Below are positions 18,276 through 28,887 of a DNA stretch of 50,945 nt, piece after piece. The number at the start of each line of letters is the position of its first letter. Positions within the stretch are counted from its first letter, which is position 1. Where the stretch lies: contig JAYQMT010000001.1 of assembly GCA_038143955.1 (NCBI GenBank), positions 1 to 50,945 of the forward strand, read 5' to 3'. The position numbers and the translations under genes were made by a program. The notes under the pieces were generated by a model that saw only the letters and a program-made list of their open reading frames with translations, was not told the DNA's origin and ran no database searches. Source of the DNA: Porticoccus sp038143955. GTDB taxonomy: Bacteria; Pseudomonadota; Gammaproteobacteria; Pseudomonadales; Porticoccaceae.

Positions 18276-19318
18276 ATGCTTTTTCCTGATAAAAATGATT
18301 GTAGATTTTGTCTTATCGGCTCAGGTAAGAACCTTACACTTTTTGCAAATATGCTGATGGAGCAAAATTTTTAAGCCGGTTATTGTGACTTGGAACAAGG
18401 AATATCACCAGAGAGATGCAACACTTCTACGTGATAGTGGTGAGTATTCTGATGTTTTTTGATTTTTCGCGCAATAAAGAAATAACAATAATTGAAGCTA
18501 ATGATGTGAATGATAACGCGACTATTGAATTATTGAAGAGGCTGAAAGTTAATGGTATTTTCGATAGCATCTAGATGGATATTTAGCCGAAAATTTATAA
18601 ATTCTTTTGATGGCAAAGTCTTGAATTTGCACTCTGGGTACTTACCAAGAGAGCGAGGAAGTACTATTTACTCTAAAATAATGAATGATATTAATGTTGC
18701 AGGAGTTTCAATACATTTGGTAACTCCTAAAATTGATGCCGGTGCAGTTTTATTTAAGAAAAAAATAGTAATCAATACGCGATACCCAACAATTTTATGT
18801 CACACTAGATCAATTTCTATTTTAGCAAAAGAGTTGTTTGGCGATTTGCTGAAAAGCATAACATCTAACGCTGAGGTCTTCGAAGAATCACAAGATATTG
18901 GAGAAGGTATTTTTATGCCTCAGCCTTATACGAAATTAATGGGTTCATTGATTGGAATTGGAGTGTTCGCCAAATTGATTCCTTTGTTAGAGCATTTGGA
19001 TATCCAATGTTAGGTGCATCTACGTTTTATAAGGGGAACCGTATCCAGATTATGTCAGCGCACATAGAAGAAAGTGATTATGATTTTCACCCTTTCTACT
19101 ACGGTAGGGTAGTTAACATTACGGAGCAGGGTTTTGTTAAGGTCGCTTGTAATGATGGTTTGCTTGTTGTCTCTAAAATAAAATATGACGGGGTCTTATC
19201 TGCTCCTAACGAGGTGATTAAAATTTCAAATATTTTGCACACACCGGCTCATATTTTAGAGAAAGCAAGGACTGAAACATTTAGAACTTTTGATATGGAT
19301 CAGAACCCAAAAATTTAA
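18276..19318 (+). CDS. Sugar N-formyltransferase (methionyl-tRNA-formyltransferase-like fold)
   Basis: Formyl_trans_N fold using N10-formyltetrahydrofolate: DCRFCLIGSGKNLTLFANML at the start, IFSIASRWIFSRKFI, then the catalytic region VLNLHSGYLPRERGSTIYSK (N-x-H-S motif), VAGVSIHLVTPKIDAGAVLF with the conserved Asp, and a C-terminal domain FYYGRVVNITEQGFVKVACN. About 345 residues. Frame slips near 18375, 18460, 18800 and 18955. Close neighbours (NeuB-like, NeuA-like, aminotransferase) suggest it formylates an amino group on the ulosonic acid or its precursor. dTDP-Fuc4N from WecE is an alternative substrate. Confidence 0.78.
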
Positions 19319-19344
19319 TTCGTGTGTGATTTATAGGTTATTGG

Positions 19345-20070
19345 ATGACAAAAATTATTGCACTGATTCCCGCAAGGTCGGGATCAAAAGGCGTTCGAAA
19401 TAAAAATATTCGTGATCTTGGCGGCCGGTCTATATTGGAATGGTCAATGGCTGCATGCTTTAGAAGCAAATTGATTGAAAAGACTATTGTCTCCACGGAT
19501 TCTGACGACTACGCAACATTGGCACGTAAGTTTGGGGCAGAAGCACCATTTTTGCGACCAGCTGAAATTTCTACTGATAACTCAACTGATTTTGAATTTA
19601 TTCATCATGCACTTACGTGGTTGTCTGAGAATGATAAGTTACCTGAATACATTGTGCATATCAGGCCTACCACTCCTTTCAGAAATCCAGAATTAATTGA
19701 TGAGGCGATACGTCGTTTCGTTAATCATGAAGGCGCAACAGCACTGCGATCTGTTCACCTTATGTCGGAATCTGCTTATAAAACCTTTGAGATTTCGGAA
19801 AGTAGCTACCTAAAAAAGCGTTGGGTCAAATAGTGTGAATCTGGATGTCGCAAATGATGCGCGCCAGAGTTTTCGGATACTTACATTGCAAATGGATATG
19901 TCGATGTGTTATCTGTTAAATTTATTCTAAAGAATGGATTGATACATGGGGATAAAGTAATTCCATTTATTACGCAAGTTGCTGATGAGATCGATACAGA
20001 AGAAGATTTTCGCTGGCTCCAGTACCAATTATCAAAAAACCCTGAATTGTTTTCTATTTTATTTAAATAA
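19345..20070 (+). CDS. NeuA-like CMP-ulosonate cytidylyltransferase
   Basis: Activates a 3-deoxy-ulosonic acid with CTP. The N-terminus has the family signature IALIPARSGSKGVRNKNIRD, followed by TIVSTDSDDYATLARKFGAE, FLRPAEISTDNSTDFEFI, VHIRPTTPFRNPELIDEAI and a C-terminal ITQVADEIDTEEDFRWLQ. About 240 residues, consistent with single-domain NeuA-type enzymes. Frame slips near 19825 and 19865. Pairing with the NeuB-like synthase defines a CMP-ulosonate pathway; which acid is made cannot be read from this gene. Confidence 0.87.
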
Positions 20071-20079
20071 GGATAAATC

Positions 20080-21452
20080 ATGACTAGTCAAAAGTTTTCG
20101 CTTTCACCCATGTCTGTGCCTAAGATTCGTACTAAATATCGATCTATACAGACAGAAATACCTGCGCCAGGAACTGCAGAGATTTTTTCGCGCCTCGAAA
20201 AGGTCGAGTCACGCTCTATGCATGGGCAATTGCCGATCGTATGGGACAAAGCGGAAGACTTTAGTGTCTATGACATTGCAGGTAACTGCTGGATTGATTT
20301 CACGTCAACAATTTTTGTCGCAAATGTTGGGCATTCAAACAAGCTAGTTTCTGACGCCATATCTAAGCAGTTAGGTGATCCTATATATAGCTGCTATGCC
20401 TATGCGAACCCAGTTAGAGCAGACTATATTGAACGTTTGATTAGGTTCGCAGGAAAGCCTTTTGAAAAGGTATTTTTATTGTCGGCTGGAACTGAAGCGA
20501 CTGAGGCAGTAATGAAGCTGATGCGCATGAATGGACAGAATAAAGGTAAGCGTCGCAGAGGCATTATTTGTATTGAAAACAACTGGCATGGACGGACGCT
20601 TGGTGCGCAGATGATGAGCAGCAACCTTGCTCAGCGCGATTGGATTGGTTATCAAGATGTTGATATTCATCATATTCCTTTCCCTTATCCATGGGCGCTT
20701 GATGGCCGAAGTGGTGAAGAGTTTATGTATCAAGGCCTCAACGAGCTTACTGCTAAGGGTATTGATTTGGAACAGGATGTTTGCGGCTTTATGCTTGAAA
20801 CTTTCCAGGGCTGGGGCGCAGTCTTCTATCCAAAAGATTTCGTTCAAGCGATTGAAAAAGTTTGTCGTAAAAATAATATTTTATTGGCATTCGATGAAAT
20901 GCAGGCCGGTTTCGGTAGAACTGGTAAGGCCTTCGGATATATGCATTATGAAGTTACTCCAGATCTGATTGCTTGTGGAAAGGGTATGGGGGTGGCGTGC
21001 CCTTATCCGGCGTTATAGGTAGTTCCGAAGTTATGGATCTTCCTGATGTGGGAAATATGAGCAGCACGCACTCTGCTAATCCGATGGTATGTGCTGCAGG
21101 CCTCGCAGTGTTGGATGAATTGGAATCGCGGAGTTTAATTACTGAAGCCGAAAGAAAAAGCAAGTTGTTCCGTAATTCGTTGGAGTCCATTCAAAAGCGA
21201 TTCCCAGAAAGAGTATCATGGATTCTTGGAAATGGGATGATTTACGCGATTCTGTTTAAAGATCCTGTAACGGGTAAACCTGATGCTATGTTGGCCAGTC
21301 AAGTCGCTGAGCGCTGTATGCATAAAGGGGTGTTGGTTGTTCATACTGGTCGTGAGTCCATCAAGTTGGGCCCTCCGCTTACAATCACAAACGATGCGTT
21401 GCTGGAGGGGCTGTCGGTGCTTGGCGAAGCCATCTCAAGTAGTAGCAAGTAA
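20080..21452 (+). CDS. Class III PLP aminotransferase
   Basis: Fold type I, class III aminotransferase (GabT/glutamate-1-semialdehyde mutase relatives), about 457 residues. Visible: YDIAGNCWIDFTSTIFVANV, VGHSNKLVSDAISKQLGDPI, KVFLLSAGTEATEAVMKLMR (cofactor phosphate region), NNWHGRTLGAQMM, LLAFDEMQAGFGRTGKAFGY with the PLP-contacting Asp, TPDLIACGKGMGGGVPLSG with the Schiff-base Lys, and SSTHSANPMVCAAGLAVLDE. One frame slip near 20990, in the GGGVPL loop. In this setting it probably installs an amino group on a sugar or ulosonate intermediate, which the formyltransferase could then modify. Confidence 0.88.
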
Positions 21453-21626
21453 TATAATAGATCTGGAATAATGGAATTGTTGTTTCGAGCCTTTGAAATA
21501 AATTGTGTTTTTAGCGTTATATATTTTAATATTCGTAGTCATTCGTCAGATGTCACAGTAAAAGTTATATATCTACCTTTTCTTCTGTTAAAATTGATCA
21601 ACCCCTTAAATAAACAAGAACGTTAG

Positions 21627-22325
21627 ATGGTAAACAATAATTCTGATTATGTAGATGTTATATATAACGAGGTCAGATCGTCCTCTGACTACCTATCCTC
21701 AGAAATTAGCTTCGTATCTCTTTAAGCGCTTTGAAATCAAAGAAGGAGAGCGTCTCCTAGATATTGGTTGTGGCAGAGGTGAATTTTTAAAAGGATTTAT
21801 TGCTTGTGGTGTATCTGGGTATGCGGTTGATCAGTCATCTGCAGCTCAGAAATATTGTCCGGAGGCTGAGTTAAGAAATGCTGACATAGAAAAATGAGGG
21901 CATTCCGTACCCTGATAATTTTTTTTTGACGTCGTTTATTCTAAGAGTGTGATCGAGCATTTTCATCATCCTGAAAAAATGATGGCTGAAATGTATCGTG
22001 TTTTGAAGCCTGGAGGATTGGCTATAACACTATGTCCTTCCTGGGAATATAATTATCAGATCTACTTTGAAGATTATTCTCATAGAACTCCATTTATGCG
22101 TGAGTCATTGAGAGATATTCAATTGATACACAGTTTTGAAAATGTAGAAGTAGAATTCTTTTATCAATTACCAAGCACATGGGGGATGTTTTCTAAGCCC
22201 GCCAAGATAATTGCTACACTAACTAGATATTTAATTCCTAAAATGCTCAAAAAAAAAATAGTAAGTGGATTAAGTTTTCAAATGAGATCATGTTGTTATC
22301 CACTGCAACAAAACCAAAATTTTAA
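21627..22325 (+). CDS. SAM-dependent methyltransferase
   Basis: Class I methyltransferase, about 233 residues: RLLDIGCGRGEFLKGFIACG (motif I), GYAVDQSSAAQ, VVYSKSVIEHFHHPEKMMAE, MYRVLKPGGLAITLCPSWEY (post-motif II), and a basic C-terminus (PKMLKKK, then STATKPKF). Frame slips near 21665, 21895, 21925 and 22260. It lies inside the NeuB/NeuA/aminotransferase group, so O- or N-methylation of that sugar or its precursor is likely. Substrate not visible. Confidence 0.8.
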
Positions 22326-22346
22326 TTTAACCATAAGGAGTTTATT

Positions 22347-22802
22347 ATGAAGCCAATAGTCTGCGGATATAGACATGCTGGGATAATCGTGGCGGATATG
22401 GATAAATCTGTTACCCTTTATCGTGATATCCTTGGATTGGAGGTAATACAAGAATTTACTGATGATAGTGATTACATCAATGAAATAACAGGCATAGAAA
22501 ATGGCGTTGCTCATTTTGTTAAATTAAAAATGGGGGATGGGACCGTACTTGAATTGTTAGAGTACCCGACACACCCAACAGAAGCTCATGATCTAAGTAT
22601 ATTGAATGTTGGCGTATGTCATATTGCGCTGCAGGTTTTTTCTTGCGAGGAGGCATATGCTAATTTGGTTAGGAATAACGTCCAAGTTCTGAGTAGGCCA
22701 ATACTATCATCAGAGGGTATTGCTAAGGTATTTTTCTGCCTCGACCCCGATGGGGTTCGTGTTGAACTTGTGGAGATGGTTAGGCTGCCTGGAGATGAAT
22801 AG
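22347..22802 (+). CDS. VOC (glyoxalase/bleomycin-resistance) superfamily protein
   Basis: Uninterrupted, 151 residues, with two beta-alpha-beta-beta-beta modules. The first has YRHAGIIVADMDKSVTLYRD and ILGLEVIQEF, with ELLEYP carrying a metal-ligand Glu. The second starts NVGVCHIALQVFSCEEAYAN and ends CLDPDGVRVELVEMV. The metal-binding pattern (His, Glu, His, Glu) of glyoxalases and epimerases is intact. AAGGAG precedes the ATG. In a sugar pathway a VOC enzyme could act as an epimerase or isomerase; the reaction here is unknown. Confidence 0.85.
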   Translation: MKPIVCGYRHAGIIVADMDKSVTLYRDILGLEVIQEFTDDSDYINEITGIENGVAHFVKLKMGDGTVLELLEYPTHPTEAHDLSILNVGVCHIALQVFSCEEAYANLVRNNVQVLSRPILSSEGIAKVFFCLDPDGVRVELVEMVRLPGDE

Positions 22803-22810
22803 GACTATAT

Positions 22811-23644
22811 ATGCCAACACATCGATTTGATCTAAGTGGAAAAACAGCGCTTATTACCGGAGCAGCTGGTCTCTTGGGAGTTGAGCATGCCGCAGCTTTG
22901 CTGGAGTGTGAGGCGACAGTTGTATTGACAGACATATCAGAGCGACAACTTGCAGAAGCAGAGCGCAAGTTAAATAGTGAATTTGCAGTGTCGAATATTT
23001 TGGTCTATGAGATGGATGTTTCAAGTCCTGAGTCGATTCATTCGATTCAAAAAGCGATATCGGATCAGGGAATTGATATTGATATTCTCGTTAACAATGC
23101 CGCAATTGATCCCAAGGTAAAAGATAATACTGGTATAGTTGAGACCTCGAGGTTAGAAAACTTTCCTAGAGAGCAGTGGGATTTGCAGATCGCAGTTGGT
23201 TTAACTGGGGCTTTTTTATGTAGCCAAGTTTTCGGGACTGCAATGGCTCGAAGTGGTAAAGGCGGAGTCATTCTTAATATTGCTTCGGATTTGTCTGTAT
23301 TTGCTCCGGATCAGCGTCTATACAAAAAAGATGGCTTGCCTGTTGATATGCAGCCCGTAAAGCCGGTCACCTATTCTGTTATCAAGGCGGGATTAGTTGG
23401 GCTGACCCGATATTTAGCGACCTATTGGACCAATCAGGGTGTGCGCAGTAATGCTTTGTCACCCGGTGGCGTGTTTAATGAACAAGGTGAAGAATTTGTT
23501 CAGCGCTTATCGAGCCTGATTCCCATTGGGCGGATGGCTAAGAGAGATGAATATCGAGCTGCTATGCAATTTCTTTGCTCGGATGCGTCAAGTTATATGA
23601 ATGGCCAGAATGTCGTTATTGACGGAGGTAGATCAAGTTTATAA
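22811..23644 (+). CDS. Short-chain dehydrogenase/reductase (PtmA-like)
   Basis: Complete classical SDR of 277 residues. Cofactor loop ALITGAAGLLGVEHAAALLE at residues 13-32, VLTDISERQL, DILVNNAAIDPKV, catalytic NIASDLSVFAPDQR with Ser, and PVTYSVIKAGLVGLTRYLAT holding the YxxxK pair. The C-terminus NALSPGGVFNEQGEEFVQRL and the substrate-loop end MNGQNVVIDGGRSSL are typical of SDRs found in ulosonate clusters (PtmA type). Starts 9 bases after the VOC stop. A degraded second copy of its 3' end lies at 28880-29120. Confidence 0.9.
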   Translation: MPTHRFDLSGKTALITGAAGLLGVEHAAALLECEATVVLTDISERQLAEAERKLNSEFAVSNILVYEMDVSSPESIHSIQKAISDQGIDIDILVNNAAIDPKVKDNTGIVETSRLENFPREQWDLQIAVGLTGAFLCSQVFGTAMARSGKGGVILNIASDLSVFAPDQRLYKKDGLPVDMQPVKPVTYSVIKAGLVGLTRYLATYWTNQGVRSNALSPGGVFNEQGEEFVQRLSSLIPIGRMAKRDEYRAAMQFLCSDASSYMNGQNVVIDGGRSSL

Positions 23645-24055
23645 AAAATACCACAAATATATCTTACTATCCTTAAACGCTGGAGATCGTGGAAGACCTT
23701 GAAAGAAGTAGATTATGTAACTTTTAATTAGGTCAGTAAGTGCACAACTAACAGCTTCATGGCATGCTTGCCTTTCAACCATTGTATAAAGTCGCTTAAG
23801 AATACTGGGATAATCACAACCTGTCGGGTCATGCGGTCTGACTTAAACTCACAAGTCTACGGAAAACCGAGGCGATCCATCGGCTTTTTCAAAACCTCCA
23901 GGAATTTACTATCCAAAATCTTTACCCGTTTCTGGCACTTGTTTTATCAATCCACATTAGAAGCTCAGCTGTCAAATGAACTTTCGTTGTTTTACGATAA
24001 ATTAAATAGGTTACGAATTAATTAGGACCGAATAGTTGGATCTAACTTCAAGAAA
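23645..24055 (+). other. About 410 bases with no supported gene
   Basis: Contains several stops in all plus frames. One short open stretch at 23759-24025 has no recognisable motif. The first bases after the SDR stop (CACAAATATATCTT, about 23653-23666) are nearly repeated after the SDR remnant at about 29128. No terminator-like hairpin followed by a T run was found. Confidence 0.4.
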
Positions 24056-24964
24056 ATGGATATGAAGATTAAGCTAGTAATAATTTTAATTAAAATCGTA
24101 GATCTTCTTGGATTGTCCATGTTGAGAGCTTTATTAAGACGTCGGTACGCTAAATATCGTTCAAAAAAGTGTTTGGCTGTAGCACGGCTTAACAATTGGG
24201 CAGTTTTAAATAATTCTAACAAATCCAATAGCGATACATTATTTATATTAGGTAGTGGGGCCTCCTCTGAAAATCTAACGCCTGATAACTGGTCCAAAAT
24301 ATCAAAAGCCACTCCATAGGCATTAATTTTTGGACGATACATGATTTTATTCCTTCGGATTATGCTATAGAAATTAAGCAAGAATTTACCAATGACAATA
24401 TTAAGAGGCTAGTTTGCGGCCTTAACAGATTTGAGGTTCAAAAACGATCTCCGCGTGTTTTACTGACCTACAATAGAACTTGTGATGATCATAACCTAGA
24501 TATGTTAAATAACTTCAACATTCATTTATATTCTGGAATCTCTCCATTAACACGGTCTAGTAAAAAATCTTGAAAAGGCAGTAACGGATTTAATGTTAGA
24601 TAAAAAAAGAAAAAAATAGAACCACACATTACCTTTGATGCGCACTCAACTTTAGATAAGAATCGTATCCCTAGGAATATATTGGAAATTTAAAAATATT
24701 GTGCTTGTTGGTGTAGATCTTAATTCGGTGGAAACATTCTGGGAGAGGAACCCACTCTATCTATCTAATATTGGTATCGTTAAACTTAATTCTCACCAAA
24801 ATAATGCTGTACATAAAATAAGCGATCCTCTGTATAAGAGATTTACTGTTCTAGAAACGATTCCTATACTTGCTTCATATGCTAATAAGCATTTCGGAAT
24901 AAATATTTATGTGGAAGATCCAAATTCATCTCTAGCTAGAAAATTACCAGTATATAAGTGGTGA
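24056..24964 (+). CDS. Unassigned protein with glycosyltransferase-like N-terminal motif (candidate sugar transferase)
   Basis: About 300 residues once four frame slips (near 24310, 24560, 24615 and 24690) are bridged. A short basic/hydrophobic N-terminus (LVIILIKIVDLLG) precedes LFILGSGASSENLTPDNWSK and SIGINFW, then HDFIPSDYAIEIKQEF. The C-terminal half has IVLVGVDLNSVETFWERN and FTVLETIPILASYANKHFGI. The FILGSGAS and SIGIN strands resemble the opening of GT42- and DUF115-type enzymes that use CMP-sugars or act near them, but I cannot place it in a family with certainty. Position after the CMP-ulosonate genes makes it a candidate transferase for that sugar. Confidence 0.45.
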
Positions 24965-24972
24965 ATTATATT

Positions 24973-26129
24973 ATGCGTTTTATATATCACTAAGCATGTT
25001 TTTTACGGAAATTTCATTAAATGAAATCATTAGGATTTACTATAGTAATCGCGCCATTAGTAATACATCGTTTGTTTGATCTTGATTGGACTAATCGGTT
25101 TGCACAATTATTTGGCATATGCTTATTATTGTTTTATCTTATATTTTTAAGTTAAGCACAAAAAGAAATCATGTGATTTTAATTTCATTGAGCATCTTAC
25201 TATTGATTCTCACTTTATTAGATCAGATGATCTGGAATAATCTAGCTCTTCGTGGATACTTTTTTTAGGTGCGATTGGATATTCAGCCTGGTTATTTAAG
25301 TTACTTTACTGGCCTAGTCGAACATGCTTTTGGTTAATAGTATTTTCTACTCTTGTTATTGCGTACTACACATTTTTTTCGATCTATGTCACTGGCTATG
25401 ATCCCAATGATATAATGAATGGTTCTCGTAATCACATAACAACAGCATTTTTGAGCTATTTTTTGTTGATTTTTTAATCTCAATGCGTTTGAAATTAACT
25501 AGAATAGAGCTTTCAAGTTTTCTTGCTGTCTCATATTTTATTGGCTTAATTTGCATTCTATACACAGGTCGTTCTGGAGTTATAGTAGGCTTAGGTATTA
25601 TCCCTAATCGCCTCATGGTACTGCGCAAAACAAGGCCTTATTTATTTCCAGAGGTTTTACAGCGTTTGTGCTCTTGATTTTAGTTAAGGCTTTGGTAGCG
25701 ATAAATTTCCTTGTATTTGATGATGGGCTAGGGTTAAGAAATTCGAGTTAAAGGGCCTAACGTCTGTGCGCTGGGATATAAATTATCATGCTTTACAAGA
25801 TTTTATTCAATTTCAAAATTTCTTTGGCTACCCTATAAATCACTTTAAAACCATCTGGGGATTAAGCAGCCATAATAGTTTTGTAGAGATTTTTGCTTAT
25901 TATGGATGGTTAGGATTAGTTTCTACTGCTATTTTCTTTATATATATTTTTTATTTAGCTCAGAAAGTAAATCTAATTCTATTTATGCTTTTTACTCTTA
26001 TTGGTTTTTCGCTCTTTTACCGATACTACTCTTTTTGCCATTGACTTTGCGTCGATATTATTTGTTTTTATTGGTAGCTTGATGTTTCGTATGAATATTG
26101 GTTCCAACTCTGCATTCAATATACGATAA
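24973..26129 (+). CDS. Wzy-like O-antigen polymerase or ligase
   Basis: Hydrophobic protein of about 380 residues with roughly ten predicted helices, broken by at least six frame slips. Recognisable parts: NGSRNHITTAFLSYFLLIF, YTGRSGVIVGLGI (the R-S-G loop of Wzy/WaaL proteins), QNFFGYPINHFKTIWG and LSSHNSFVEIFAYYGWLGLV, which is the periplasmic-loop H-N-S motif of the O-antigen ligase/polymerase superfamily. The start is unclear; an ATG at 24973 is the first plausible one. Probably joins repeat units in the periplasm. Confidence 0.7.
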
Positions 26130-26260
26130 CTTGAATATGTCAATTATTCATCCTTATGCAGCATTGTAAATATCGGCATGTAACCTCATATCGCTGGACA
26201 AATCTATCTTATCTAGTTTGTGATTAAATTCACGCTAATATTCTTGGAGCTTAAAGTTTT

Positions 26261-27426
26261 ATGTCTAATATTCAAATTACAATTTTCCGTTTATCAAATA
26301 TGGCTGGTTTCACAAGCGCTCCACTCAACTCCTTTAGTATTTTTCGTGTTAAGAACTATGCGGACGAAAATATCATATATGTAACGTTCCATTCTTTTGA
26401 TAATAAATTAATAGAAGCTATTAAGTTAGATAAAAAAACTTGAAGGTAGACTTAAAATTGAAAATGCTAGAGGTAGTGTCGTAGTGTATATGCGCATGGT
26501 TAGAAATTTGGTTCAAAAGTATTTAAATACTAATATGTTGCTGCATGGGCATCAGCCTGGAAGTTCGATGGCCGGCCTATTGGCACTTCTTTTTTTAGGT
26601 CAAAAGTACCTTTCATATACACGGTACATAATAGTCTGCAGAATTTTCCTTTGATCAAGAAAGTATTACTTTTTATATGTTTTCATCGGGCAGATAAAAT
26701 TACTTTTGTCAGCCAGAGTGCATTTGATTCGTTTAAGTCGGTAATACCTAAGAGTTTTTTAAAAAAATCAATGGTTATTCAAAATGGTGTTGATTTAGAA
26801 CGCATAGATAATGCTATAAACGAATATTCACCAAGTCATTCTTCATCTGACGATTTTATAAATATAATTTGTATCGGTCGTTTGGCACCGCAAAAAAACC
26901 TCCATTTTTTGATTAAAATAGTAGCTAAGCTCCCATCAAATGTGCGTTTTAAAATATTTGGTGAAGGCCCACTAAGGGTTAATATTCAGCATCAGATTGA
27001 TGAATCCGGCCTTCAGGATCGTGTTGAATTATGTGGTAACATTCCACGAGATGACTTATTTCGACGTCCTAAATCACTCTGATTTGTATGTATCAGTTGC
27101 TGATTATGAAGGTCTTCCTATGGCACTTATGGAGGCGCTCGCTATTGGTAAGCCCTGCCTTGCTTCCGATATTGCGTCTCACCATGAAATTAAATGTCTC
27201 GTTCCCACACTACAATTAATTCCTTTTGATGAAGCCGCGTGGGTAGACGCTATACAGCGATTTATCTATACAAATTCCAGAGAAAGAGAACAGATTGGAA
27301 AAAGTAACAGGGCTTCTATCAGAAGAGTCTTTAACAATGCAGTGTATGCAGGATCGATATCGTAAGCTATATGAAGAAGTTATCGGTTTCCAAAGAGATA
27401 ATCTAAATGTTGAGTACAGTTTATAA
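26261..27426 (+). CDS. Glycosyltransferase family 4
   Basis: GT-B fold retaining glycosyltransferase of about 388 residues. NMAGFTSAPLNSFSIFRVKN at the start, HGHQPGSSMAGLLALLFLG, ADKITFVSQSAFDSFKSVIP, MVIQNGVDLERID, ICIGRLAPQKNLHFLIKI (donor-domain start), RFKIFGEGPLR, and DLYVSVADYEGLPMALMEAL, the E-x7-E region that binds the nucleotide sugar. Frame slips near 26440, 26600, 27055 and 27345. It ends EEVIGFQRDNLNVEYSL and overlaps the next gene by 20 bases. Confidence 0.85.
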
Positions 27427-28861
27427 GTTGTTCGAAAAATGGAATTTAGAGCAAATACCATATTGTCACTGGAAGAGTAGTGATCATCTTCAGGCAACTG
27501 TTGATGGAATTACTGATTTGGACGTCTTGGTAGGGCGAGACCATGCGGACAAGGTTGAACGTATTCTTTCTGAGCTTGGATTTCAGCGACTTGATACGGT
27601 TTTTTAAGAAGTTACCCAGGAATTATGGACTATGTTTGTCTCGATCTAGAGACAGGTAAATGGGTTCATATTCACCTTCATTTTCAATTGGCACTTGGAG
27701 ATCGTTGGGTTAAAGCTTATTGGTTGCCTCTTGAAGATATTATTCTTTCTAGAAGAAAGTTTTCTGATGAGTTTAGCTCCTATGTTGTAGATCCCTACGA
27801 CGAGCTTTTCTTCACTGCGCCAGAATGTCACTTAAACATAAAAAACCATTTGATAAACCTATTGTCTGGAAGGAGTTTGAATACATTCTTAGTAGGTTAG
27901 ACGTTAACGCATCTGCACCAAAAATACCTTAATGGTGTTTATGAACCGCTCCAGGAGATGTTTCGCGAGGCTTTAAGCGACAACCCATCACCCAAGCTAC
28001 TGAACGATCTGGCACGTAAGGTGAGGCAATCTCTAATAAAAGCTATGCGGTTTGATCGTTTAGGATTTAAGTTTCAATCCACGGCTCGAATGATATATAG
28101 GTATGCAATTGAATTTAGGCGTCGTTTTTAAAAAATTTTGAAGTTGGTAGACGCAGACTTCCGCGCGGTGGTGTTCTAGTTGCTTTTGTTGGTATTGACG
28201 GGTCAGGTAAATCCAGTGGCGTTGAACGGATGGAAGCGCTATTTGCGCAGCAAATGAATGTCACTAATGTTTTTCTTGGAAACGGACAGAGTGGTGCCAG
28301 CTGGTATCGCAAGGCAATATTTTTCTTTTTTGGAGCAAAAGCCAAATGGCGAACTCACAAACAGTTAAAAAATAATCATTCTAATCCTAGAAGTCATGTG
28401 CCTTGGTATTACTCACTTTGGATTTTAATTTGCTTGCGAGATAAAGAGAAAAACTTTAGGCGTGCTATTCGAGCGAGGGCAAATGGGTCATTAGTGCTAT
28501 CTGACAGATGGCCACAAAGTCAATTGGCTGCAACTTTTGATGGCCCCAGAATTTATGGCAAAACAGGCCTCGGCCGTTTTGCTAAATATGTTGCTAAACG
28601 AGAAAAGCTCTTTCTAGATCGAGCTGGAAACTATGTTCCTGACTTGGTGCTTCGGTTTAGGTAAAGCTCTTCTGTAGCTTGTTACAGAAACCTGGTGAAT
28701 TTACGGAAGCTCTAGCAAGCCAAAATGCAGAGCTACTTAGTCAATTACAATGGAATGGTGCTGTTGTGGTTGATGTGGATGCTGATGCAAAAATTGAAGA
28801 GGTAAACTCGCTGGTACGTGCTGCAATATGGGCTACTGTGCAAGGCTGTAAATATGCCTAA
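27407..28861 (+). CDS. Nucleotidyltransferase-like / thymidylate-kinase-like two-domain protein
   Basis: Reconstructed as one protein of about 485 residues. N-terminal part: YCHWKSSDHLQATVDGITDL then DVLVGRDHADKVERILSELG, resembling the DxD region of nucleotidyltransferase-fold proteins, followed by HIHLHFQLALGDRWVKAYWL. C-terminal part: VLVAFVGIDGSGKSSGVER, a P-loop of thymidylate-kinase type, LVLSDRWPQSQLAATFDGPR with a DR motif, and an end reading VRAAIWATVQGCKYA. Frame slips near 27605, 27830, 28130 and 28665. Not a housekeeping Tmk (extra domain, unusual loop). Possibly phosphorylates a sugar or glycolipid; function unknown. Its last codons are repeated at 32842. Confidence 0.6.
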
Positions 28862-28887
28862 GGCGATTTATTATCTTGGATTGTACT
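28814..28887 (+). repeat. Direct repeat, copy A
   Basis: About 70 bases spanning the end of the kinase-like gene and the first codons of a P-loop gene (GTGCTGCAA, then TGCAAGGCTGTAA, then ATGCCTAAGGCGATT, then TATCTTGGATT). It matches copy B at 32842-32911 with scattered differences. In copy A the P-loop gene breaks off after about 10 codons. Confidence 0.75.

Noticed and set aside
20476..20847. Minus-strand open stretch of 123 codons
   Set aside because: It lies fully inside the conserved class III aminotransferase gene on the plus strand and has no recognisable motif.
16242..21452. Standard sialic, legionaminic or pseudaminic acid pathway
   Set aside because: No NeuC/LegG/PseG-type hydrolase and no matching acetyltransferase are present; the class III aminotransferase and SAF-less synthase do not fit.
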